Positions 19,520-26,536 of a DNA stretch of 64,000 nt are shown here, piece by piece. Below the pieces are notes generated by a model. The model made no database searches. It worked only from the letters and a program-made list of their open reading frames with translations, and was not told the DNA's origin. A program made the translations under genes and the position numbers. Origin of the DNA: Leptospira ilyithenensis (GTDB lineage: Bacteria > Spirochaetota > Leptospiria > Leptospirales > Leptospiraceae); the NCBI RefSeq assembly GCF_004771005.1, contig NZ_RQHV01000038.1, positions 62,001-126,000 of the forward strand, read 5' to 3'. Numbering within the stretch: the first letter of the stretch is position 1; each line of letters starts with the position of its first letter.

Positions 19520-20531
19520 ATGAATCGAACTATTCTCTATTTCTTACTGTTTTTTCCTTTTGTTTTTTTTGGCTAATAAAAACGGTTTGTTCGAAAGAGG
19601 AGAAAAAGTTTCGGATAGGGAGAAGGCTACGGAAATATGGAAAGATCTTTCTCCTTCGGAATTTTCCTATTTTACCAATTACGGAACGGCGGAATCCTGG
19701 TTCGGGCCTCTGTTGAAAGCGGGCTTTCTTACTTTGCAAAAATCAAAATCGGAATCGATCATTGAAGGGAATGTCCCGTTTGAAAATTTCTCGGATTATG
19801 ATTGTTTGGTTCTAACTGCCTCTTTGATTTTTATTTTCAGGAATTTTTTCGCTTCGAATGGAATTTCAATAGAATCTGTTTTTTTACAGATATTTTTTGC
19901 AATCTTTTTTCTATCTTCAGTTTTGCCTTTCCTGTTGGGGATTATAAGAAATATATTTATTTTGAGAAGGATCAGAAAATCAGATACATCATCCTATATA
20001 TGACACAAACGCTCGTTTTGTGGCCATATGCATATTTCATAATTTTCAATTCCTGATTTTCCTTGGGCGGGATTCTATATTATATTTTTTCAGCACTGAT
20101 TTTAGAGTTTCAAACGTCTACTTGAGAAGTGATTGGAAACATCGGAAAGAAAATTCCAAAACAAGGGAAGTCTGTCAGGTTCGGGAGTATTTTAAAAATT
20201 TGCTAAAGGAGGAAAAAAATGTTCTATTCCTTCGCAAATAGGTTTGTATTTACCTGCGCTGGATTTAAATGATGATGTACTACACCGCCAAAATGTTAAA
20301 AAAGACTGCGCTCATTTACTGCCTGTTCCTGACGGAAACATTGAAATCATTTTGGACGGCGCTCCTACTTTTTTGCAAACGAAAGCCGGATCTTTTTTCC
20401 GCCGGACTGCATTTTCTTCCTCTGTATTTTCGGGAAAGGGCGGACTTTCTGCAGGTGCCGGAGCAAGTTCGGGTTGGTCCGGCAGTTCAGGAGGAGGTTC
20501 TTCCTCAAGTGGCGGGGGAGGCGGTTGGTGA
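19520..20531 (+). pseudogene. Decayed membrane protein with glycine-rich C-terminus
   Basis: A signal peptide starts at the ATG at 19520 (MNRTILYFLLFF) and stops after 18 residues. It would continue in another frame if the T8 run at 19563-19570 lost one T. That second frame (to 20003) encodes a soluble segment and two hydrophobic helices. Coding character then moves to other frames near 20000 and 20030. Around 20217, at an A7 run, it moves into a frame ending in a GASSGWSGSSGGG-type tail and GGGGGW at 20531. At least three or four shifts are needed. Gly-rich tails of this kind occur in several bacterial membrane protein families; I cannot name the family. Confidence 0.65.
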
Positions 20532-22932
20532 TTTTACCAACTTACTTAAGTTATGTTTTTCTTTCTCCATTCTTGTTTTCTTTGTTTTTCTGAACTCATG
20601 TAAAAAAGAAAATGGTATAGTTTCATCGGTCAAACCGAAGGAAGGGGTTTTGGATCTAAGAGGATTGGATCTGACCAAGTTGGAACCACTTTCTCTGGCA
20701 GGAGATTGGCATGCATTTCCCGGAAAGCTTCCTAAGACGGAGGCTGAATTTCTTTCCTTGGAAAAAGAAAAGCCGATGACACTTGCCATTCCGGGTTATT
20801 GGGTCAATCAAAACCTTCCCGCTCATGGTTTCGTAACCTATCGTTTGAAAATACTTGCGGATGATCCGGGCGGACTCATGATTTATTTGAGGGAGGCATC
20901 TTCCGCTTATAAATTATTTTCCTGGAACCCTGGGCTCGGACTCAGTGAATTGGGGAGCTCCGGAAAACTCGCAACTAACAAAGAAGATAGCATCGGCTAT
21001 TATACCGAAAGTGCACGTTCCTTTCGCGTTCAGGAAGGAACTGTTTTATATTTGCTGGTTTCCAACTACCTTTATTCCAGAGGGGGACCTTATTACAGTC
21101 CTTTCTTGGGAAGTTCGGGAAAAACACTTGTTTGGTTGAGATTCAAAGAGAGAAAAAAACTTTTTTTTGTAGGAGTGTTTTTTTTACTCACACTCTATCA
21201 CTTCGTTCTGTTTTTTCACAGACCAAAGGAAAGATATACGATTTGGTATGCTTTACTTTGTTTCTCCTGGCTCATTCGTATTTTGTTATTTGAAAGGGTT
21301 ACCAGGGATTGGTTCGAACCAAGCGACTTTATGGAGATGTTGCAGATTCGACTGGAATACCTGGCATTTATTTCCGTGCAGTTATTTTCCGTTTTATTCT
21401 TCTTTGATTTTTTTGCAGTATTTCTCCGGAGCAAAGTAAGGAACTGGTATTTGGTCCCCATTGCATTTTTCGGAATCGTGATCAGTTTGGCACCTTATCA
21501 ATATTATACGAAATTGCTTCAAATAACACAGGCATATATGGTCGTCATTCTTTTGTCTTCCCTTTATGCCGCAGTAAAATCCATCCAAAACAGAGATACC
21601 AGATACGGCGGATTCGTATTTTTGTTAGGCTCCCTCGTAATTCTTTTTACGACGATTTTCGATTCCATCGTTTTCCTAAAAAGATGGGATCTTCCTTTTC
21701 TAACCGACTTCGGATTCAGTATTTATTCCACCTGTCTTGCCGTTATTATTTCCAGTAGAAATTCTTATGCATGGGAAACCGCCGAATATCTAACATTGAA
21801 TTTGCGAAAGGAAGTAGATTGGAAAACAATCGAACTTCGTCGTGAGAAGGAGAGGGCGGAAAAGGCAAGTGAGATGAAAGATAAATTCATCTCCATAGTT
21901 TCGCATGATATCCGTTCTCCTCTTTTCGGAATTTCTTCCGTAGTCAATCTTCTTACGGAAAGTCCTCCTAGCCTTTCTCCTGAAAATACCAAACAGGTTT
22001 TGGGAGATGCTTCTTCCGGATTGAAAAATCTGCTTTCCATGGTGGAAGAGTTGATCCAGTATTCCCGGTTTCAAAATGCCACAGTATTTCCCGATTATCA
22101 GTTGTTTGACTATTACATTCTGGCGGAATCTCTTTTGGAAAAGGCAAAAACGCTTACTGGTGCAAAAAAAATCAGTCTGACAACGGATGTTCTGGAATCT
22201 TCCGTAGGAATAGGGGATCCGAATTTGATAGAACATCTTCTTTGGAACCTGATTTCCAATTCCATCAAATTCACTCCCAATGGTGGTTCGATCCGTTTGA
22301 GTCTCACGGAAGAGGATAAAAACTGGTGTTTTTCCATTGAGGACTCGGGGATTGGAATTCCTGAAGTTTGGCTTTCTACCATTTTTGATTCGGGATTTAA
22401 CTACCTCAGAAAAGGAACCAACGATGAGATCGGTGCGGGAGTGGGGCTTGCTTTCTGCAAAGAAGTAACGGATCGCCACGGAGGAAGACTGGAAGTACTA
22501 TCTCAAAATGAAAAAGGCTCCACTTTCAAATTTTATCTGCCAAATTACGAGAAAGTTGTTCTTTTGTTAGATGATAATCCGGGATATAGAAACCAACTTA
22601 GAAAAATACTAAAGAATCTTCCTTGTATTGTATGGGAAGAGGAATTTCCCGATCATGCGATACGTTCCATTGGAAAACTAAAACCGGATTTGATTGTCGT
22701 GGACTATGCTATGCCGGAGAAAACAGGCATTCAGTTTTTAAAGGATTTGTATTCTGATAACGATATGGTAGAGATACGTTCTCTACTATTGTCCAGCTCT
22801 CAAACGGACCCGAACACTGGAAAAAAATTGGAAGAAGACGTAATTGCCATCGGAGGAGATGCTTTCCTGAAAAAAACCGTCTCCGATGAAAAATTACTAA
22901 ACGAAATCAAAAAACTTCTTTCTTTAAATTAA
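20509..22932 (+). CDS. Hybrid histidine kinase with 7TM sensor and receiver domain
   Basis: An 807-residue sensor. From a GTG at 20509, after a GGAGGAGG stretch, the N-terminus is a lipoprotein-like signal (VFFVFLNSC). A beta-rich extracytoplasmic domain, a 7TMR-DISM-like membrane block (about 21150-21760), a HisKA domain with H466 in SHDIRSPL and a HATPase follow. The HATPase has NLISNSIKF, DSGIGIP and GAGVGLAFCKE. A receiver with D732 in VVDYAMP is last. The frame is open further upstream to 20269, but that part overlaps the Gly-rich pseudogene in another frame. It is convergent, with a 9-base overlap, with a LuxR-type regulator that may be its partner. Confidence 0.88.
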   Translation: MAGEAVGDFTNLLKLCFSFSILVFFVFLNSCKKENGIVSSVKPKEGVLDLRGLDLTKLEPLSLAGDWHAFPGKLPKTEAEFLSLEKEKPMTLAIPGYWVNQNLPAHGFVTYRLKILADDPGGLMIYLREASSAYKLFSWNPGLGLSELGSSGKLATNKEDSIGYYTESARSFRVQEGTVLYLLVSNYLYSRGGPYYSPFLGSSGKTLVWLRFKERKKLFFVGVFFLLTLYHFVLFFHRPKERYTIWYALLCFSWLIRILLFERVTRDWFEPSDFMEMLQIRLEYLAFISVQLFSVLFFFDFFAVFLRSKVRNWYLVPIAFFGIVISLAPYQYYTKLLQITQAYMVVILLSSLYAAVKSIQNRDTRYGGFVFLLGSLVILFTTIFDSIVFLKRWDLPFLTDFGFSIYSTCLAVIISSRNSYAWETAEYLTLNLRKEVDWKTIELRREKERAEKASEMKDKFISIVSHDIRSPLFGISSVVNLLTESPPSLSPENTKQVLGDASSGLKNLLSMVEELIQYSRFQNATVFPDYQLFDYYILAESLLEKAKTLTGAKKISLTTDVLESSVGIGDPNLIEHLLWNLISNSIKFTPNGGSIRLSLTEEDKNWCFSIEDSGIGIPEVWLSTIFDSGFNYLRKGTNDEIGAGVGLAFCKEVTDRHGGRLEVLSQNEKGSTFKFYLPNYEKVVLLLDDNPGYRNQLRKILKNLPCIVWEEEFPDHAIRSIGKLKPDLIVVDYAMPEKTGIQFLKDLYSDNDMVEIRSLLLSSSQTDPNTGKKLEEDVIAIGGDAFLKKTVSDEKLLNEIKKLLSLN

Positions 22933-23544
22933 CATCTGTTCTTTGGCTCGTCCGATCAGTTCGGCAACCGTTTTGGAATTGAAGCGATCTTTCAGGCGGC
23001 CTACGTGGTATTCCACTGTACGTTTTGACAAACCGATTTCCGTTCCGATCTCTTGGTAAGTTTTTCCCTGACCGAGCAATGTTAAAATTTGTTTTTCTTT
23101 TTTATTTGCAACCTTTCCGTCTTGAGGTTTGCGATTGAAGATCAGTTTTAGATTTTTTGAATATACTGTTTTGCCGGCAGCAATATCGGTTAGGTTTTTA
23201 GTGAGACTTCCCAAATCATCCGATTTTAGAAGGTAACCGTCCACACCTGCTTCTATCGCAGAATGAACGATCGGTTGTTCATCTAACATCGTTAAAGTGA
23301 CAACTTTCAGGTTTGGAAATTCTTTTTTCCAATCCTTTACCATATTTAGGACATTCTCTCCAGGGATTCGTAAATCTAGCAACAGGAAGTCAGGGTCTTT
23401 TTCTTTTAAGAGAGGTGCAATTTGAGCGGAATGTTCCGCCTCTCCTACAACTTCAAAATCAGGCGAGGAATTTACTACGTGTTTCACCCCAACCCTTGTG
23501 ACAGCATGGTCTTCTACAAGGATCACTTTCTTCTTATGGCTCAT
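22924..23544 (-). CDS. NarL/LuxR-family response regulator
   Basis: A 206-residue DNA-binding regulator. The receiver has the acidic pair in VILVEDH and the phospho-acceptor Asp in LLLDLRIP, followed by TLTMLD and the conserved Lys in YLLKSDD. The C-terminal LuxR-type helix-turn-helix (about residues 145-200) contains KEKQILTLLGQG, YQEIG and SKRTVEYHV. The ATG at 23544 follows GGGGGAG; an in-frame start at 23592 is less likely. It is convergent with the hybrid kinase. Confidence 0.94.
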   Translation of the reverse strand: MSHKKKVILVEDHAVTRVGVKHVVNSSPDFEVVGEAEHSAQIAPLLKEKDPDFLLLDLRIPGENVLNMVKDWKKEFPNLKVVTLTMLDEQPIVHSAIEAGVDGYLLKSDDLGSLTKNLTDIAAGKTVYSKNLKLIFNRKPQDGKVANKKEKQILTLLGQGKTYQEIGTEIGLSKRTVEYHVGRLKDRFNSKTVAELIGRAKEQMLI

Positions 23545-23624
23545 TGCTCCCCCATTTTTTTCGTTTTCCTGTCTAGTTTCTGCAAAATCCATAGTTTTTA
23601 CATATTTTTATAGTACTTCTCCGC

Positions 23625-23653
23625 TTGGCAGTAACTAAAATTCCTCGTATATT
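23625..23653 (+). promoter_or_regulatory. Sigma-70-type promoter for a short transcript
   Basis: TTGGCA (23625-23630), a 17-base spacer and TATATT (23648-23653). No start codon with a credible gene follows. A strong terminator lies about 60-90 bases downstream, so the promoter appears to serve a short RNA or a leader. Confidence 0.65.
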
Positions 23654-23659
23654 AATTGT

Positions 23660-23745
23660 AGAGCTTAGTTCCCACGGGTTCTGGGCTTAAGCCTATTCTA
23701 TGTTTCCATTTAAAAATCCCGCATTTCCAATGTGGGATTTTTTTT
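23660..23745 (+). ncRNA. Candidate small RNA or attenuated leader
   Basis: Predicted to start about seven bases after TATATT and to end at the terminator T run, giving about 86 nt. It contains the palindrome GGCTTAAGCC (23684-23693), can form an internal hairpin and has no start codon with an extended frame. I do not recognise a known family (not tmRNA, 4.5S or RNase P). It may be a free small RNA or a terminated leader of the cNMP-binding protein gene, whose ATG is 85 bases further on. Confidence 0.5.
23714..23745 (+). terminator. Strong terminator of the short transcript
   Basis: AAATCCCGCATT pairs with AATGTGGGATTT (one G-U) across a 3-base loop. The T run is 23738-23745. The stem is perfect and short-looped, which is typical of an efficient intrinsic terminator. 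Confidence 0.88.
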
Positions 23746-23829
23746 ATATAGGAAGAGACGTCGATTATGCCAATTTTCTCTTGCCAAATTGAGAAAATAT
23801 CCACTTCATCAGGAAATCTAGGAGTTTTC

Positions 23830-24300
23830 ATGAATCCCAAAGTTGAGAGTTTAAAAAAAATATACCTCTTTCATACCCTAAACCAAGACGAAGTTCTTCA
23901 TATTGCTGAAAAAATTCACGAAATCCACCTACCTACCAGAAATGTTCTCTATGATATAGGAGAAGAAGCTGAGTCCATGTACATTGTAAAATACGGGACT
24001 TTGCAAATTTCCACTTCCACAAGCCAAGGGGATGACGTTCAATTGATCACAATCGGAGAAGGGGATCATTTCGGGGAATTGCCTTTTTTCGACGGAGAAA
24101 AACGTGTAGCGAAAGTGGAAGCAAAGGAAAATTCCGAACTTTATGAACTCCGTTACAAGGATTTGCATGATATGTTTGCCAAAAGTCGGGAAATGGAGAC
24201 CAAATTCTACAAAGAAGTGACTCATTATTACATCAAACGTCTCCGTAAATTGACAAATGATTTGGCTTATGCGCGGGAACTTCGAAAACGATTTGCTTAA
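23830..24300 (+). CDS. Cyclic nucleotide-binding domain protein
   Basis: A 156-residue protein with a single cNMP-binding (CAP effector) beta-barrel, about residues 8-120. The phosphate-binding cassette region reads FGELPFFDGEKRVAKVEA near residues 78-95; the usual Arg-Thr/Ser-Ala ending is altered to RVAKVEA, so ligand binding is uncertain. No helix-turn-helix DNA-binding domain follows; the C-terminus is a helix of about 30 residues. An AGGAG site sets the ATG at 23830. It lies downstream of the candidate small RNA and upstream of the PUR-like gene. Confidence 0.88.
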   Translation: MNPKVESLKKIYLFHTLNQDEVLHIAEKIHEIHLPTRNVLYDIGEEAESMYIVKYGTLQISTSTSQGDDVQLITIGEGDHFGELPFFDGEKRVAKVEAKENSELYELRYKDLHDMFAKSREMETKFYKEVTHYYIKRLRKLTNDLAYARELRKRFA

Positions 24301-24387
24301 TCGGAGTAAATTGAATAAAAAAGACAAAACGGCTAAGGAATGGATATTGGTGTCCGATAATTAGGTGTAGGCAGGGAGAAGGAATGC

Positions 24388-24597
24388 ATGGTGGACCCCG
24401 AAATCCTAACCGAGAAGATCGTTACGCAGAATAAGACCTTCCTGGTGGATTTAAAGAAAAACCAAGCTGGCTTTTACCTGAAGGTTTCGGAATGGTCGAA
24501 TAGCAAAAAGTCTTCGATTTTTCTTCCTGCTGAAGGAATCGATCGAATGATCGAAATCTTGCATAAATTCAAAAGCCAAATATCCGATACTGGATGA
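24388..24597 (+). CDS. Small PUR-domain-like nucleic acid-binding protein
   Basis: A 69-residue protein. Its pattern of a beta-strand pair (NKTFLVDLKKNQAG-FYLKVSEW), SSIFLPAEGI and a C-terminal helix resembles a PUR repeat (DUF3276), as in spirochaetal PUR-alpha proteins such as BpuR, which bind DNA and RNA. The resemblance is from memory of the pattern. AGAAGGA precedes the ATG. It lies 43 bases upstream of flaA2, which makes a role near flagellar sheath expression conceivable. Confidence 0.6.
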   Translation: MVDPEILTEKIVTQNKTFLVDLKKNQAGFYLKVSEWSNSKKSSIFLPAEGIDRMIEILHKFKSQISDTG

Positions 24598-24639
24598 TAC
24601 GAAAGACCCGGAGTTAGGAGCCTTTTAGGAGTGAGTTTC

Positions 24640-25353
24640 ATGGGGAAATTAGGAATGACCAAACTTATGTTAGGCCTCTTCCTTTCAATAGGAATGTTGT
24701 ATGCACAAGCCGATACCGGCAATGCACAACCAGCGGCAGCAAATGATGATGATAGTCCTCTCAAAAAAATCGTTTTAGATGATTTTGAAGAGGCGGAAGA
24801 CTGGAGAGTTAAATCAACGACTCCTCTTGGGGAAACCAAAACACTAAAATTAGTGCAACGTGGACTCATTAAGGATGTGTTTGATGAAAAAACTGTTCCA
24901 GATAGCGGCGGAGACAAAATCGAAAAAAACCATATCCTCGGTGTGAAAACACGTTTTGAGAGCAAAGGTTTTGATCGTGTCGAGCTCATGCCACCACACG
25001 AATTTATAATCAAAGGTAAAGTTCGCCAAATATCAGTTTGGGTTTTGGGCAGAAAATACCGTCACACTCTTTTCGCTAAATTTCGCGATTATAAAGATAC
25101 TACGCATAATGTTCGTTTGGGGAAATTGGATTTTTTCGGTTGGAGAAAACTAACCGCGACGATTCCGGGTTTCATTCCACAAAGCACAAGGTTTGCTCTT
25201 TTGGATAAGAACTTACATTTTGTATCATTATTTGTAACTTCAGATGTTCATGAGGTTGCGGGAGATTTTTACTTCTATGTCGACGATTTACAAGTTCGTA
25301 CAGATCGTTCGGAAGCAAAATACCCTGGATCCGAGATCAAGGACAACTGGTAG
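24640..25353 (+). CDS. flaA2: Flagellar filament outer-layer (sheath) protein FlaA2
   Basis: Secreted sheath protein of the periplasmic flagellum; FlaA proteins coat the FlaB core and influence filament stiffness and curvature. The start at 24640 has a TTAGGAG site eight bases upstream; the GTG three codons earlier is too close. A signal peptide ends near LYAQA. The 237-residue protein has the FlaA pattern, including LDDFEEAEDWRV, VKTRFESKGFDRVELMPP and ISVWVLGR(K)Y, with a YFYVDDLQVRTD strand near the C-terminus. It lies 12 bases before flaA1. Confidence 0.93.
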   Translation: MGKLGMTKLMLGLFLSIGMLYAQADTGNAQPAAANDDDSPLKKIVLDDFEEAEDWRVKSTTPLGETKTLKLVQRGLIKDVFDEKTVPDSGGDKIEKNHILGVKTRFESKGFDRVELMPPHEFIIKGKVRQISVWVLGRKYRHTLFAKFRDYKDTTHNVRLGKLDFFGWRKLTATIPGFIPQSTRFALLDKNLHFVSLFVTSDVHEVAGDFYFYVDDLQVRTDRSEAKYPGSEIKDNW

Positions 25354-25365
25354 TAGGGCGGTATC

Positions 25366-26346
25366 ATGATGGAAAATAATAAAAAATTAACAGCCATAGC
25401 TCTTTCCACAATTACGGGAATCTTTCTTATTGGGTTTGCTCAAGCCCAATATCAGATTTCCGGTGGAGTGGCTACATCCATTGGAAATGATATCACTTCC
25501 ATGGAATTGAAAGCAATCACCATTGAATCTTGGGATGTTCCTGCAGGTTCTGCACCTTACGGTTGGGAAGCATTCACGGACAAAGACGGTGTGAATAAAG
25601 ACGGATCGGGAGATATTAAATTCGATGAGAACAATAAATACTCTCCGACTTTAAATGATCCGGTTAAGTCTCCTCTTGTAATTAGAGAAGTAAAATTGGT
25701 TCCGGGCAAACCCGGAGACGTGAAGAACGTAGATAGCGGCAATGCAAAAGTATTGGGTGTAAAGTTTCAATTCACTTACCCCGGATACAATGTAGTTACC
25801 GTACGTCCTCCTCGCGTTCCCGAATACGAGATCACTCGTGCCAGACCTTACATTGACGAGAACAACCAAAAGAAATTCGAAAAAGTATACGGAATTGAAA
25901 CTCCGGGTAACGTAAAAGCTCTTTCCGTTTGGGTGCTTGGACGTGGTAATGAATATCTTTTGGAAGGTTGGATTGAAGATTACACTGGCAACAATCATAT
26001 CTTTCAATTCGGTTCTCTTGATTTCGTAGGCTGGAGACCTCTTCAGGTAGATATTCCGCCTGCGATCCCGCAGGAAGCGAATGCTTTCCCGGCGACAAGA
26101 AACCTGATCTTCAAACAATTCAAAATTCGATCCACTCCTCAAACCGGAGGGGAAATGGTTTATCTTTTCTTTGATGAACTGAGAGTTTTGGCAGATACGT
26201 TTGAAGTCCATTTTGACGGTGCGAACCTGGATTTCGATGACGAAGATTGCAAAAACAAGGTTAAGCTAGAGCAAATGCTCCAAAAATCCGGTGCTATTTC
26301 TACAGGCTCGAAGGTTCGTGACTGTGGCGGTGGACAAGGAAAATAA
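25366..26346 (+). CDS. flaA1: Flagellar filament outer-layer (sheath) protein FlaA1
   Basis: The second FlaA sheath protein, 326 residues, with a signal peptide ending near GFAQA. It shares with FlaA2 the motifs [29 protein letters not shown] and [10 protein letters not shown]. The C-terminal CRDCGGG-like segment ([10 protein letters not shown]) is cysteine-containing and unusual in the pair. The tandem flaA2-flaA1 order matches Leptospira. A strong terminator follows, so the operon ends here. Confidence 0.94.
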   Translation: MMENNKKLTAIALSTITGIFLIGFAQAQYQISGGVATSIGNDITSMELKAITIESWDVPAGSAPYGWEAFTDKDGVNKDGSGDIKFDENNKYSPTLNDPVKSPLVIREVKLVPGKPGDVKNVDSGNAKVLGVKFQFTYPGYNVVTVRPPRVPEYEITRARPYIDENNQKKFEKVYGIETPGNVKALSVWVLGRGNEYLLEGWIEDYTGNNHIFQFGSLDFVGWRPLQVDIPPAIPQEANAFPATRNLIFKQFKIRSTPQTGGEMVYLFFDELRVLADTFEVHFDGANLDFDDEDCKNKVKLEQMLQKSGAISTGSKVRDCGGGQGK

Positions 26347-26370
26347 GTTAAAATCCCCATCCTCCGAAGA

Positions 26371-26398
26371 AAAACCCAGCTCTACGGCTGGGTTTTTT
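26371..26398 (+). terminator. flaA2-flaA1 terminator
   Basis: AAAACCCAGC, five-base loop TCTAC-G, GCTGGGTTTTTT. A perfect 10-bp stem with six T directly after flaA1. Confidence 0.92.
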
Positions 26399-26536
26399 GT
26401 ACTTTACAAGAACAAGACTATGCTGGATTCTTACTTATAGGACTGTTCTTTTTGCGTACTCATCGCTAAAAATACCGTAACAACGTTAGAACATTAACCA
26501 CCCTTTATTGGAAATACGAAGAGGGAGATTCTTCTC

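Noticed and set aside
20244..20531. A separate 95-residue glycine-rich gene
   Set aside because: It is the C-terminus of the decayed 19520-20531 gene; the upstream part in other frames is continuous with it.
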